Counted from the stretch's first letter, positions 20,040 through 30,360 are shown. The stretch: 64,000 nt of DNA from Alphaproteobacteria bacterium (GCA_016869535.1 VGDX01000003.1:62001-126000); one strand, 5' to 3'. Notes: generated by a model not told the origin, from the letters alone. A program made the numbers and translations.

Positions 20040-20067
20040 TAGCTAGGAGCTTGCGGTCTAAAGTCAA
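20040..20067 (-). promoter_or_regulatory. Candidate metX promoter
   Basis: On the minus strand, TTGACT (20067-20062) and TAGCTA (20045-20040) are separated by 16 bp, a fair sigma-70-like match. The transcript would begin about 20033, leaving a short leader before metX. Confidence 0.3.
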
Positions 20068-20142
20068 TCTTTTCTTTGCCTTGGCTGCTGGAATGGCCCT
20101 ATGAGAGGCCTTCCGCGAGCAACGCCGTTAAGGAGTAGAAAG

Positions 20143-21258
20143 ATGGCCAAGCGTGGGCCGGCCCCGCGTCAAGGCATTCTCGACATCGTGCCCTATGTGC
20201 CGGGCACGAGCGCGCTCCCCGGCGCGCGCGCGGTGATCAAGCTATCCTCCAACGAGACGCCTTTCGGCCCCTCGCCGCGCGCGATCGAGGCCTATCTTGC
20301 CGCGGTCGCGACTTTATCACGCTACCCTGACGGTTCGGCGCGGCCTCTGCGCGAAGCACTCGCCAAGTTCTACGGGCTCGATCCGGCGCGCATCGTGTGC
20401 GGCGCGGGCTCGGATGAGCTTCTGAACCTGCTCGCTTGCGCCTATCTCGGCCCCGGTGAGGAAGCGATCTACACCGAGCACGGTTTCCTGGTGTACCGCA
20501 TCGCCATCCTGGCGCGGGGCGCGACACCGGTTGTCGCGCCGGAGAATGATCTCACCGCCGATGTCGACGCCATCCTCGCGCGGGTGACGGCGAAGACGCG
20601 CCTCGTCTTCATCGCCAATCCCAACAATCCGACCGGGACCTATCTCTCTTTCGACGAGGTGAAGCGATTGCGCGCCGGACTTCCTGACGACGTGCTGCTC
20701 GTGCTCGACGCGGCCTATGCGGAATATGTCCGCCGTAACGACTACGAGGCCGGTATCGAACTGGTCGCCACCACGCACAATACGGTGATGACGCGCACCT
20801 TCTCCAAGATCTATGGGTTGGCCTCATTGCGTCTCGGCTGGGCCTATTGCCCGCCGGATGTGGCCGATGCGCTGAACCGTATCAGAGGTCCGTTCAATGT
20901 GTCTGGTCCGGCCATCGCCGCGGGCATCGCCGCGCTTGCCGATCAGGCGCATGTGCAGCGCGGGGCGGAGCATAACGAGACATGGCGCGCGCGCATGGCA
21001 GAGACCCTTGCCGGCATCGGCCTTGGCGTGACGCCGAGCGCCGCGAATTTTCTGCTGCTGCATTTCGCGAAAGGCAATAGCAAGTCCGCAACCGAAGCCA
21101 ACACATTCCTGCATGGCCGCGGCATCATCCTGCGCCGGGTTGAGGAATACGGCTTTCCGCATGCGCTGCGCATGACTGTCGGCACCGAGGACGATAACGT
21201 GGCCGTGCTCGACGCGCTCACCGCCTTCATGGGCGCCAATGGCTCGACGCGCGCATGA
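20143..21258 (+). CDS. hisC: Histidinol-phosphate / aromatic aminotransferase
   Basis: The 371-residue class I/II PLP aminotransferase of the HisC family starts at [18 protein letters not shown] is 7 bp before ATG 20143; an in-frame ATG at 20101 has none. Motifs include [31 protein letters not shown] and the PLP lysine in [15 protein letters not shown] (about K223). It converts histidinol-phosphate/imidazole acetol-phosphate. Because tyrA overlaps its stop (ATGA), it may act chiefly in phenylalanine and tyrosine synthesis; the order often has two hisC copies. Confidence 0.92.
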   Translation: MAKRGPAPRQGILDIVPYVPGTSALPGARAVIKLSSNETPFGPSPRAIEAYLAAVATLSRYPDGSARPLREALAKFYGLDPARIVCGAGSDELLNLLACAYLGPGEEAIYTEHGFLVYRIAILARGATPVVAPENDLTADVDAILARVTAKTRLVFIANPNNPTGTYLSFDEVKRLRAGLPDDVLLVLDAAYAEYVRRNDYEAGIELVATTHNTVMTRTFSKIYGLASLRLGWAYCPPDVADALNRIRGPFNVSGPAIAAGIAALADQAHVQRGAEHNETWRARMAETLAGIGLGVTPSAANFLLLHFAKGNSKSATEANTFLHGRGIILRRVEEYGFPHALRMTVGTEDDNVAVLDALTAFMGANGSTRA

Positions 21259-22181
21259 CCAAGCCTCTGTTCGATACACTCGCCATTATCGGGCCGGGCC
21301 TGATCGGCTCATCGATTGCCCGTGCCGCCCGCGCGCAAGGCGCCGTGCGCACGATCGTGGCGACCGCGCGCTCGCCCGAGACGCGCAAGCGCGTCGTCGA
21401 ACTGGGGTTTGCCGACACGGTTACGGAGACCAACGCCGAGGCAGTTGAAGGCGCCGATCTTGTCATCGCCTGCGTCCCGGTCGGCGTCTGCGGCGGCGTC
21501 GCCAAGGAAATCGGCCCGCATCTCAAGCCTGGCGCCATCGTCTCGGACGTGGGCTCGGTCAAAGGCTCGGTGGTGCGCGACATGGGCCCGCATCTGCCAA
21601 AGACGGCTCATTTCGTGCCGGCCCATCCGGTGGCCGGCACCGAACATTCCGGTCCCGATGCCGGATTCGCCGAATTGTTCGAAAATCGCTGGTGCATCCT
21701 GACGCCGCCCGAAGGCGCCGACCAAGAAGCGGTGGAGAAGCTCGCGGCGTTCTGGCGGTTGCTCGGCGCCAAGGTCGAAATCATGACGCCCGCCCATCAT
21801 GACCTTGTGCTCGCCGTCACCAGTCATTTGCCGCATCTGATCGCTTACACCATCGTCGGCACCGCCGATGAACTCGGATCGGTGACGCGCTCGGAAGTCC
21901 TGAAATTCTCCGCCGGCGGGTTTCGTGATTTCACCCGCATCGCGGCCTCGGATCCCGTGATGTGGCGCGACGTGTTCCTCAACAACAAGGAGGCGGTGCT
22001 GGAGATGCTCGGCCGCTTCAACGAGGATGTGTCGGCGCTGACCAAGGCGATCAGGCGGGGCGACGGCGAGGCGCTCACCGAGCATTTCACCCGTACCCGC
22101 GCCATCCGCCGCGGCGTCATCGAGGCGGGACAGGATACAGACGCGCCCGATTTCGGCCGACCGCATGGGCATGACGACTGA
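21255..22181 (+). CDS. tyrA: Prephenate/arogenate dehydrogenase
   Basis: The enzyme oxidatively decarboxylates prephenate or arogenate on the way to tyrosine. The 308-residue protein has the NAD(P) loop [14 protein letters not shown] (about 9-22), [15 protein letters not shown], the family motif [15 protein letters not shown] (about 128-142) and [13 protein letters not shown]. It is translationally coupled to hisC and overlaps chaC by 17 bp. Confidence 0.93.
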   Translation: MTKPLFDTLAIIGPGLIGSSIARAARAQGAVRTIVATARSPETRKRVVELGFADTVTETNAEAVEGADLVIACVPVGVCGGVAKEIGPHLKPGAIVSDVGSVKGSVVRDMGPHLPKTAHFVPAHPVAGTEHSGPDAGFAELFENRWCILTPPEGADQEAVEKLAAFWRLLGAKVEIMTPAHHDLVLAVTSHLPHLIAYTIVGTADELGSVTRSEVLKFSAGGFRDFTRIAASDPVMWRDVFLNNKEAVLEMLGRFNEDVSALTKAIRRGDGEALTEHFTRTRAIRRGVIEAGQDTDAPDFGRPHGHDD

Positions 22182-22731
22182 AAACGCCGACCTCTGGGTG
22201 TTCGCCTACGGTTCACTGATGTGGCAACCGGGCTTCGAATATGCCGAGCGGTTGCCGGCGGCCGTGGTCGGCGCGCACAGGGCGCTCTGCATCTACTCCT
22301 TTCATCACCGCGGCACCACCGAACGACCGGGCCTCGTGCTCGGCCTCGATGAAGGCGGCGCCTGCCGGGGCATCGTCTACCGGATAGAGCAGACACGGTG
22401 CGACGCCACGCTCACTTATCTGCGCGCGCGAGAGCAGGTCACTGACGTCTACGTGGAGACCACCAAGCCTGTGAGCCTGCTCGACGGCTCGGGGCAAGAA
22501 CTCGAGGCGATCTGCTACATGGCGGACCGCAGTCATCCGCAATATGCGGGACGGCTTTCCCTCGATAAGCAGGCCGAACTCGTGTTGTCGGCTTCAGGCC
22601 TGTCGGGGACCAATATCGATTATGTGCTGAATACAGTGCGCCACCTGGAAGAGGCGGGCGTGCACGATGCCCCGCTCGCCGCGTTGGCTTCGCGGCTCAG
22701 GAGCCCGCAGAGGCCTAAGCCTCTTCCTTGA
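22165..22731 (+). CDS. chaC: ChaC-type gamma-glutamylcyclotransferase
   Basis: ChaC enzymes split glutathione to 5-oxoproline and Cys-Gly. The 188-residue protein has the N-terminal substrate loop [14 protein letters not shown] (about 11-24), [18 protein letters not shown] and the catalytic-Glu region [13 protein letters not shown] (about 90-102). The start is ATG 22165 or 22171. The gene overlaps tyrA upstream and rpmF downstream (17 bp, convergent). The assignment to glutathione rather than another gamma-glutamyl substrate is from the family. Confidence 0.9.
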   Translation: MGMTTENADLWVFAYGSLMWQPGFEYAERLPAAVVGAHRALCIYSFHHRGTTERPGLVLGLDEGGACRGIVYRIEQTRCDATLTYLRAREQVTDVYVETTKPVSLLDGSGQELEAICYMADRSHPQYAGRLSLDKQAELVLSASGLSGTNIDYVLNTVRHLEEAGVHDAPLAALASRLRSPQRPKPLP

Positions 22732-22900
22732 TGACGATGATCTGGCGACCCTTATAGCGGCCGGATTTCAGGTCGATATGATGCGGGCGGCGAAGCTCGC
22801 CCGAATCCTTGTCTTCGACATAAGTTGGCGCGCTTAATTTGTCGTGGCTTCGACGGTTGCCGCGCTTCATGCGCGAGGTTTTTCTTTTAGGTACTGCCAT
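22715..22900 (-). CDS. rpmF: 50S ribosomal protein L32
   Basis: The 61-residue basic protein begins [20 protein letters not shown], the L32 hallmark, and continues with the alphaproteobacterial form [21 protein letters not shown]. It lacks the zinc-binding cysteines of C+ L32 forms. A CCGGC hairpin lies in its leader at 22929-22944. It is convergent with chaC. Confidence 0.97.
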   Translation of the reverse strand: MAVPKRKTSRMKRGNRRSHDKLSAPTYVEDKDSGELRRPHHIDLKSGRYKGRQIIVIKEEA

Positions 22901-22999
22901 CGGTGTAAATCCTGTCTATGCCGGCGCTCATCCGGCTTTCGTGCCGGCCCTTATAGGGGCAATCCTTGGCCCTGGCCAGAGGCCTGAAACGCGACAATT

Positions 23000-23734
23000 T
23001 CAGCGCTGTGGCGGCGCCACGCAATCGGCGCGCGTGGCGATATAAGGCAGCCGGCGCTCTACTGCGTTGGCGAGCCGGAGCATCCTCGCATTCGGCTTTG
23101 CCGGATTGCGGGTGCGTGGACTCGGCAGGGTGACGGCAAGCAGCACCGCCTCGCGGCGGGTGAGCTTAGAGGCGCTCTTTTTGAAATAATGCCGGCTCGC
23201 GGCTTCAGCGCCGAAAATGCCGGGACCGAATTGCGCGATATTGAGATAGACCTCCATCACGCGCTCCTTCGGCCAGACGATGGTCAAGAGATAAGCGAGC
23301 GGCGCTTCGATGACTTTGCGCACATAGCTACGCCGGTTCCACATATAGAGGTTCTTGGCCGTCTGCATGGGAATGGTGCTCGCGCCACGAAACCCGGCCA
23401 AGCCGCCGCCTTCGTCGATCGCCTCTTTCACCGCGCTCCAGTCGACGCCCCAATGCAGGCAGAAGCGGCCATCCTCCGCGGCGATCACCGCCAGAGGAAG
23501 ATTGCGCGATATGTCTTGGAGCGGCACCCATTGCTGCTGCACACTGGCGCCACGCAATTTGTTGATGGCGATGACGCTGGTGATCGGGGGATTGACGTAG
23601 CGGAAGACGACGATGGAAAGGAGCACTGAAGCGGCAGCGATAAGCACGATAAAGACGAGCCACCGAAGCCAAGGCGTTCGTTTACGGGAACCTTTGACGC
23701 CCCGGCGCATGCTGAAAACCGCTTGATTTGCCAT
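23000..23734 (-). CDS. mtgA: Monofunctional biosynthetic peptidoglycan transglycosylase
   Basis: MtgA polymerises lipid II into glycan strands. The 244-residue protein has one N-terminal transmembrane helix (about 22-46) and a GT51 domain: catalytic Glu in IAAEDGRFCLHWGVDW (about 84-99), GASTIPMQTAKNLY, and RKVIEAPLAYLLTIVWPKERVMEVYLN. There is no transpeptidase domain. It is probably monocistronic, 99 bp upstream of rpmF on the same strand. Confidence 0.95.
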   Translation of the reverse strand: MANQAVFSMRRGVKGSRKRTPWLRWLVFIVLIAAASVLLSIVVFRYVNPPITSVIAINKLRGASVQQQWVPLQDISRNLPLAVIAAEDGRFCLHWGVDWSAVKEAIDEGGGLAGFRGASTIPMQTAKNLYMWNRRSYVRKVIEAPLAYLLTIVWPKERVMEVYLNIAQFGPGIFGAEAASRHYFKKSASKLTRREAVLLAVTLPSPRTRNPAKPNARMLRLANAVERRLPYIATRADCVAPPQR

Positions 23735-23838
23735 GAATCGGCTTTGTACCTCCCGGTTGCCGCATCGAGCAACGCCGTATTAGGCTGATGCTTACCGCCC
23801 GTTTCGTGGCAGATCCGTCCCTCTGTCCTTGTTCTCTC

Positions 23839-24723
23839 ATGAATTTTGCCAAAGAACTCGAACGCGTGGCCTTAATCGTCGAGCGGCGGCTCGAGACCCT
23901 GCTCGCCAGCAGCGCCGGTACGCCGACCAGTCTCGATGAGGCCATGCGCTATGCCGTGCTCGGCGGCGGCAAGCGCATCCGGCCGTTCCTGCTCATAGAG
24001 TCGGGGCGGTTGTTCGATGTCGATGAAAGACACTCCCTCGACGCGGCTTGCGCACTTGAATGCGTGCATTGCTATTCGCTGGTGCATGACGACCTGCCCG
24101 CCATGGACGACGATGATGTGCGGCGTGGACGCCCGGCTTTGCATATCGCCTACGATGAGGCGACGGCCATTCTGGCGGGCGATGCCCTACTCACGCTCGC
24201 TTTCGAAATTTTGAGTTCGCCGGCAACGCATGAGGATCCGGGTATTCGCGCCGAGTTGGTGTTCAATCTCGCCAAGTCTGCCGGCTGGCGCGGCATGGCG
24301 CTCGGCCAGGCCATCGATCTCGACGCCGAGCGTCAGGATTTGCATGAAGAGGGCGTGGCGAGGATGCAGGCGCTCAAGACCGGCGCTCTGTTCTGTTTTG
24401 CGTGTGAAGCCGGCGCCATTCTGGGCCGGGCGAAAGCTTCGGACCGCGAAAAGCTGCGGGCCTATGCCATGGCGCTCGGGCAGGCCTTCCAGCTCGCCGA
24501 CGATCTCCTCGATGCGCAGGGCGACGCCGAGGCTATCGGCAAGGCCGTGGCCAAGGATGCGGATCAGGGCAAGGCAACACTGGTTGGACTGCTTGGCGTG
24601 GAAGGCGCGAAAGCCCGGCTTGCCGCTTTGGTGGCCGAGGCGGAAAATGCGCTCGCGCCTTTCGGTCCCAAGGCGTCAACACTCATCGAAACTGCCCGCT
24701 TCATCGCCGAACGGCGCATCTGA
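23839..24723 (+). CDS. ispA: Polyprenyl (farnesyl) diphosphate synthase
   Basis: The 294-residue enzyme elongates isoprenyl diphosphates, most likely to farnesyl diphosphate. Motifs are GGGKRIRP (about 40-47), the first Asp-rich motif DDLPAMDDDD with the two-residue insertion of bacterial FPP synthases (about 84-93), and the second DDLLD (about 221-225). The start MNFAKELERVA (23839) is preferred over an upstream in-frame ATG (23788) that adds a non-family extension. Geranylgeranyl synthesis is a lesser alternative. ispG is nearby at 25.4-26.7 kb. Confidence 0.92.
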   Translation: MNFAKELERVALIVERRLETLLASSAGTPTSLDEAMRYAVLGGGKRIRPFLLIESGRLFDVDERHSLDAACALECVHCYSLVHDDLPAMDDDDVRRGRPALHIAYDEATAILAGDALLTLAFEILSSPATHEDPGIRAELVFNLAKSAGWRGMALGQAIDLDAERQDLHEEGVARMQALKTGALFCFACEAGAILGRAKASDREKLRAYAMALGQAFQLADDLLDAQGDAEAIGKAVAKDADQGKATLVGLLGVEGAKARLAALVAEAENALAPFGPKASTLIETARFIAERRI

Positions 24724-24732
24724 GGACACAGC

Positions 24733-25422
24733 ATGGCTAAACCGCGCAACCGAACTCCCCACTTTTTCTCGCGGTTACCGCGTCCGTTGCAGGCGCATTG
24801 GCGGCTCTTCATCTCCGCTCTGCTCTGCGTCCTGATCGTGATCCTGCTTCCGGATGACTACCGGCCGGTATCGCGACTCCTTATCGGCTGGGACGTCGGC
24901 GTGGCTCTCTATCTCACCCTGGCCTTCATCATGATCGCCCGCTCCGATACGAGGCATATACGCCGTCACGCCGCGCTGGAGGACGAAGGGAGTTATGCCG
25001 TGCCGGTGCTGACCGTGATCGCCGCGATGGCGAGCCTTGGCGCCATCGTGTTCTGGCTGCGCACGGCAAGCGAAGCGCAAGCCGATCAGCCGTCAATCCT
25101 CGCTTTGCTGTTCGGCACCACGGTGCTGTCATGGATTTTCATCCACGTCATCTTCGCGCTGCGTTACGCGCATGAGTTCTACGCCGAACATCGCGGTGAA
25201 GGCGGCGGGTTACGCTTTCCCGGATGCAAACATCCCGATTACTGGGATTTTCTCTATTTGGCCTTCAGTATCGGCACGGCGTCGGCGGTGTCCGATGTGC
25301 AGGTGACATCGAGGACCATCCGCAAGACGGTATGGGCCCACGGCGCCGTGTCCTTCATCTTCAACGTGACGTTGATCGCGCTGACCGTCAGCATCGCCGC
25401 TGACGCCGTCAAGACGAACTAG
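24733..25422 (+). CDS. DUF1345 membrane protein
   Basis: The 229-residue integral membrane protein has about five transmembrane helices (near 25-42, 50-70, 92-112, 125-145, 205-225). The DUF1345 segments are LIGWDVGVALYL, WIFIHVIFALRYAHEFY and DYWDFLYLAFSIGTASAVSDVQVTSR. The function is unknown. It follows ispA after 9 bp and is convergent with ispG. Confidence 0.86.
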   Translation: MAKPRNRTPHFFSRLPRPLQAHWRLFISALLCVLIVILLPDDYRPVSRLLIGWDVGVALYLTLAFIMIARSDTRHIRRHAALEDEGSYAVPVLTVIAAMASLGAIVFWLRTASEAQADQPSILALLFGTTVLSWIFIHVIFALRYAHEFYAEHRGEGGGLRFPGCKHPDYWDFLYLAFSIGTASAVSDVQVTSRTIRKTVWAHGAVSFIFNVTLIALTVSIAADAVKTN

Positions 25423-25429
25423 GTTTGCG

Positions 25430-26692
<1,263 letters not shown>

Positions 26693-26722
26693 ATTTGCCA
26701 GGCCCGCGCCAGCAGCCCAGCC

Positions 26723-27088
26723 TTAGACCCCTGATTTGGCAGTCTTTCCGGCTCTTTTCCGGATGACGAGCACCCTATCGGCGAGGAGCGCGGCAGACGC
26801 CACGCCCGCCGCCGCCATCAGCGCCGTCGCCGGGTCGGCCGTGCGGTCAAGCGTCAGTCCTTGCGCCGTTTCGATGATGATGGCGAAGGGCAGCATTACT
26901 GCCGCGACCGTCATCGGCTTGGGATAGGCGATGCAGAACAGAGTCGTTGCCGTGAAGAAGATCAGAAAATGCTCGATCAGCCAGTGCAGTCCCGTGCGGA
27001 CCTGCCAGTCGACGGGGGAGAGCGCGGCGTAGGCGATGCCCAAGACGAGCACCGCCCCCGCGAGCGCGAACCATCGCGATCCGCTCAA
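26723..27088 (-). CDS. VanZ-like small membrane protein
   Basis: The 121-residue protein has about four hydrophobic helices and a VanZ-like pattern (ALSPVDWQV, HWLIEHFLIFFTATTLFCIAYP, IIIETAQGLTLDRTADPATALMAAAGVA). The start is TTG at 27088, inside the znuA stop (4-bp overlap), so it appears translationally coupled to the zinc operon. The function of VanZ-like proteins outside glycopeptide clusters is unknown. No other start codon fits. Confidence 0.7.
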   Translation of the reverse strand: MSGSRWFALAGAVLVLGIAYAALSPVDWQVRTGLHWLIEHFLIFFTATTLFCIAYPKPMTVAAVMLPFAIIIETAQGLTLDRTADPATALMAAAGVASAALLADRVLVIRKRAGKTAKSGV

Positions 27089-28068
27089 CTCGACAGCGCC
27101 GAGGTCAGCACCCCGACATTGTAGCGGAACATGTCGAGATAGGTCGGCGCTGGACCATCCGCCTTCGACAACGCATCGGAATAGAGCGTGCCGCCGATCT
27201 TGGCGCCGGTCTCTCGCGCGATCTGATCGAGCAGGCGGCGGTCGGTGATGTTCTCGAGAAACACCGCCGGGATACGCTCTTCCTTGATCTGGCGGATGAT
27301 CTTGGCCACGTCCTGCGCCGACGCCTCGCTCTCGGTGCTCACGCCTTCCGGCGCGACGATCTCGAGCCCGTAAGCCTTGCCGAAATAGCCGAAAGCGTCA
27401 TGGCTGGTGATGATCTTGCGCCGCGCTTCCGGCAGTGCAGAAAGCGCCGTCCTCACCGCCGCGTCTTCCTCAGCGATGGCATCGAGATATTTCGTGGCGT
27501 TGGCCTCGTAGACTGATTTCCCGTCCGGGTCGGCGGCAATCAGGGCGTCGCGGATATTGGCGACGTAAATCTTGCCGTTTTTGAGATTCTGCCAGGCATG
27601 AGGATCGGGGATCTCATTTTCTTCCTCCTCGTCTTCTTCTTCATCGTCGTCATTGTGAGTCTTGGCGTGGTCCGCATGATCGGCGTGCTCCTCGCCGTGA
27701 TGGTGATGGCCCTCCTCCATGACGATCGGTTTGACCCCGTCGCTCGCCGTCACGAGTCGGCCCTTGAAGCCCGACGCCTCGGTCAGCCGGTCGAGCCAGC
27801 CCTCGAAGCCTAGGCCGTTGACGAAGAAGACATCGGCGGAAGCGAGCATCTTGGCATCGGCCGGCGTCGGCGTGAACACATGCGCATCGCCATCGGGGCC
27901 CACCAGGGTCACGACCTCGACGCGGTCGCCGCCCACTTCTCTGACCATGTCGCCGAGAATGCTGAACGAGGCCACAGTCTTGATCTTGTCGGCTGCGCCG
28001 GCATTTCCGGCGAGACCGAGCAGCACTGCGAGAGCGAGGCACGCTTGCGCTAGAACACGATGTTTCAT
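27085..28068 (-). CDS. znuA: Zinc ABC transporter substrate-binding protein
   Basis: ZnuA captures zinc in the periplasm for the ZnuBC importer. The 327-residue protein has a signal peptide (about 1-25), the cluster A-1 fold with DPHAWQNLKNGKIYVANI, HDAFGYFGKAYGLEIVAPEGVSTESE and the His/Asp/Glu-rich loop at about 115-150 (EEGHHHHGEEHADHADHAK, then an acidic run). The His-rich loop favours zinc over manganese. The Shine-Dalgarno AAGGAG is 7 bp before the ATG. Confidence 0.92.
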   Translation of the reverse strand: MKHRVLAQACLALAVLLGLAGNAGAADKIKTVASFSILGDMVREVGGDRVEVVTLVGPDGDAHVFTPTPADAKMLASADVFFVNGLGFEGWLDRLTEASGFKGRLVTASDGVKPIVMEEGHHHHGEEHADHADHAKTHNDDDEEEDEEEENEIPDPHAWQNLKNGKIYVANIRDALIAADPDGKSVYEANATKYLDAIAEEDAAVRTALSALPEARRKIITSHDAFGYFGKAYGLEIVAPEGVSTESEASAQDVAKIIRQIKEERIPAVFLENITDRRLLDQIARETGAKIGGTLYSDALSKADGPAPTYLDMFRYNVGVLTSALSS

Positions 28069-28086
28069 GGGACGACTCCTTGAATG

Positions 28087-28953
28087 TCAGGCCTCCAGGT
28101 GCTTGCGCGGCATGAACCCCCAGATGAGGCCGCCTTTCACGCCCACCAGCACCGACAGGAGATAGAAAACGCCACAGATGAGAATGATCGTGGGGCCGGT
28201 CGGCAGATTGGCGTAATAGGAGATCAGCAAGCCGGCCACGCTCGCGGCAAACGCCATGGCCATGGCGACCAGGATCATACCCGACACGTCGTTTGACCAG
28301 AAGCGCGCGGCGACCGCCGGCAGCAGCATGATGCCGACCGCCATCAAGGTACCGAGCGCCTGAAAGCCGGCCACCAGATTGAGCACCACCAGGATCAGGA
28401 AGACGAGATGCGTGGGCGAGCTCAGTTTGCTCACTGAGCGCAAATATTGCGGGTCGAAACACTCGAGAACCAGCGGCCGGTAGATCACCGCGAGCGCCGC
28501 AAGCGAGACCGTGGCGATGGCCGCAAGCAGCAGAATCGCGGCATCGTCGAGCGCGAGCACGGTGCCGAACAGCACATGCAGCAGATCGACATTGCTGCCC
28601 CGCATCGACACGATCAGCACGCCAAGCGCGAGCGAAACGAGATAAAAGCCGGCAAGGCTCGCATCCTCGCGCAGGATGGTGGTGCGCGCGACGAGTCCCG
28701 CGGCCAGCGCCACGGCGAGCCCGGAGGCAAACGCGCCGAGGCTCATGGCGAACAGCGACATGCCGGCAAGCAGGAATCCGATCGCCGCGCCAGGCAGGAT
28801 GGCGTGCCCCATGACGTCACCCATCAGGCTCATGCGGCGAAGCACGAGAAAAACCCCAATTGGGGGCGCCGATAGCGATAGCGCCAAGCAGCCGATCAGC
28901 GCGCGGCGCATGAAAGCGAATTCGGCGAAGGGACTGACGAGAGCGTCGATCAT
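28087..28953 (-). CDS. znuB: Zinc ABC transporter permease
   Basis: This is the membrane channel of the zinc importer. The 288-residue ABC-3 family protein has about eight hydrophobic helices and the family segments MSLMGDVMGHAILPGAAIGF and LVAGFQALGTLMAVGIMLLPAVAARFW. The start MIDALVSPF (28953) overlaps the ATPase stop by 4 bp (ATGA); a longer frame would lie inside the ATPase gene. Confidence 0.92.
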   Translation of the reverse strand: MIDALVSPFAEFAFMRRALIGCLALSLSAPPIGVFLVLRRMSLMGDVMGHAILPGAAIGFLLAGMSLFAMSLGAFASGLAVALAAGLVARTTILREDASLAGFYLVSLALGVLIVSMRGSNVDLLHVLFGTVLALDDAAILLLAAIATVSLAALAVIYRPLVLECFDPQYLRSVSKLSSPTHLVFLILVVLNLVAGFQALGTLMAVGIMLLPAVAARFWSNDVSGMILVAMAMAFAASVAGLLISYYANLPTGPTIILICGVFYLLSVLVGVKGGLIWGFMPRKHLEA

Positions 28954-29726
28954 GCCGGCTCGCGCTCCCTGATCTCTTCGTCGCGCGCGCAAATTTCGGC
29001 ATGCGCATCGAAGGCCTCGACCAGCTGTCGCGACCTCGCGAGATTTTGCGGGGTCAGGACCTTGCCGGTATCACCGAACGCCACGACCTCACGCGCCAGC
29101 AGCAAAGTTTCCGGAAAATAGGCGCGCACCTGCTCGATGTCGTGCAACGCGGCGAGCACGGTGCGCCCTTCTTCATGCCAGCGGAGGATCAGAGCGATCA
29201 AGTCGGCGACCGTCTTGGTGTCGACGGCGCGGAACGGCTCGTCGAGCAGGATGAGGGAAGCGTCTTGCAGCAGCAGCCGCGCGAACAGCACGCGCTGGAA
29301 CTGGCCGCCGGATAATGTGCCGATGGGACGGGCGGCGAGATCGACGAGACCCACCTCAGCGAGCGAGCGCGTCACGGCCTCTTGCCGGCGTGCATCAATC
29401 CCACCCCAGGCGCCGATCTCATGCCACAGCCCCATGGCCACGCAATCGAACACCGAGATCGGAAAGCTGCGATCGATATCGATCACTTGGGGGAGGTAGG
29501 CGATCGCACTCTTGCCGAGTCCAGGCAGGGAGAGGCTGCCATCGAGCGGCGAAAGCTCCCCCATGATGCCCTTGAGGAGTGTCGATTTGCCGGCGCCGTT
29601 CGGGCCGATCACGGCAATCAACGCACCACGCTTTATCGTGCCGTCGATATGATGCACGGCAGGATGACGGTCGTAACCGAGGGTCAGATCGCAAAAGACG
29701 ATAGCTGGTTCGGGCCGCGGCGACAT
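28950..29726 (-). CDS. znuC: Zinc ABC transporter ATP-binding protein
   Basis: This is the ATPase of the zinc importer. The 258-residue ABC protein has Walker A GPNGAGKSTLL (about 41-51), signature LSGGQFQRVLFARLLL and Walker B LILLDEP. The start MSPRPEPAIVF (29726) is preferred over an upstream start because it follows the microprotein stop by 2 bp, in the coupling geometry TGACCATG. It is in the zur-microprotein-znuCBA-vanZ operon. Confidence 0.93.
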   Translation of the reverse strand: MSPRPEPAIVFCDLTLGYDRHPAVHHIDGTIKRGALIAVIGPNGAGKSTLLKGIMGELSPLDGSLSLPGLGKSAIAYLPQVIDIDRSFPISVFDCVAMGLWHEIGAWGGIDARRQEAVTRSLAEVGLVDLAARPIGTLSGGQFQRVLFARLLLQDASLILLDEPFRAVDTKTVADLIALILRWHEEGRTVLAALHDIEQVRAYFPETLLLAREVVAFGDTGKVLTPQNLARSRQLVEAFDAHAEICARDEEIREREPA

Positions 29727-29728
29727 GG

Positions 29729-29857
29729 TCAGCGCAAGGCCCACAGCACCACGCCCCATACCAGGGCCGCGGCCATCGCCGCCATCAACAGCCGGACCGG
29801 CACAGAGAGCAGCAGCAGCGAATTATTGCGCGATGGGTGCGCCATCGCCCGACTCAT
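29729..29857 (-). CDS. 42-residue single-helix membrane microprotein in the zinc operon
   Basis: A short frame starts at ATG 29857 (MSRAMAHPSRNN) and stops at TGA 29729, 2 bp before the znuC start. The first 12 residues are polar and basic. The remaining about 28 (LLLLSVPVRLLMAAMAAALV then WGVVLWALR) form one strong transmembrane helix with a trailing Arg. An alternative start is ATG 29845. The tight spacing to znuC, and the 71-bp gap after zur that it partly fills, suggest a real coupled gene. The family is not recognised; a transporter accessory or leader peptide is possible. Confidence 0.62.
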   Translation of the reverse strand: MSRAMAHPSRNNSLLLLSVPVRLLMAAMAAALVWGVVLWALR

Positions 29858-29928
29858 CTTAGCCGGCGCGACATGAACATGCGGCTCTCTGGCTGCGTGC
29901 GACTCCACCCCGATCGATCCTTATGTTG

Positions 29929-30345
29929 TCAGGCGCGCGCTGGCGTGCAGGCTGCGCAGAGACCGGCGATTTCGAGCGTCACCTGTTCCGGCGCGATCTC
30001 TTCCGGCGCGAGCGCGAGCAACGCCGTCTGGTCATCATCGGAGAGCGAAATCTCCACCACCTTGCCGCAGTCGCGGCAGATGGCGAAGGCAAACTTGCCG
30101 TCGCAGGCACCGTGACCGCAGGCGATGAAGGCCGAACGTGACTGGAGCCGATGCACCATGCCCTTCTCCATCAGATCGTTCAGCGCGCGATAGACGGTCG
30201 GCGGATGGGAGATGCCGGATTTGCGCACCCGGTCGAGGATGGCATAGGCGCTCATGGGCTCCTTGGCTTTGCGCAGACAGGCCAGGATCTCGCTCTGATT
30301 ACGCGACAGCTTGGATGGGTGATGATGATGGTGTGTGGCGGTCAT
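29929..30345 (-). CDS. zur: Zinc uptake regulator (Fur family)
   Basis: Zur represses zinc import genes when zinc is plentiful. The 138-residue Fur-family protein begins MTATHHHHHPSKLS, has the recognition helix region SHPPTVYRALNDLMEKGMVH (about 48-67), and two CxxC zinc sites (CRDC at about 90-93 and CAAC near the end). ATG 30345 is chosen over 30381 because a Zur-like palindrome (30351-30360) lies directly upstream of it. Being first in the operon before znuCBA supports Zur over Fur or Mur. Confidence 0.88.
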   Translation of the reverse strand: MTATHHHHHPSKLSRNQSEILACLRKAKEPMSAYAILDRVRKSGISHPPTVYRALNDLMEKGMVHRLQSRSAFIACGHGACDGKFAFAICRDCGKVVEISLSDDDQTALLALAPEEIAPEQVTLEIAGLCAACTPARA

Positions 30346-30350
30346 GGCGA

Positions 30351-30360
30351 TGATATAACA
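30351..30360. promoter_or_regulatory. Candidate Zur operator
   Basis: TGATATAACA is one mismatch from the palindrome TGTTATAACA, the core of alphaproteobacterial Zur boxes. It sits 5 bp upstream of the zur ATG, so it would autoregulate zur and the whole zinc operon. No second copy is seen before znuC. Confidence 0.5.

Noticed and set aside
20016..20142. Possible SAM-II riboswitch before metX
   Set aside because: SAM-II elements occur before met genes in this group, but the GCTAAA core and the A-rich loop are missing; only a promoter-like pair is seen.
22968..22990. GGCCTCTGGCC sequence upstream of rpmF resembling the core of the ffh hairpins
   Set aside because: Only 11 nearly palindromic bases match; the TACTTGAG part and outer stems are missing, so it is probably chance.
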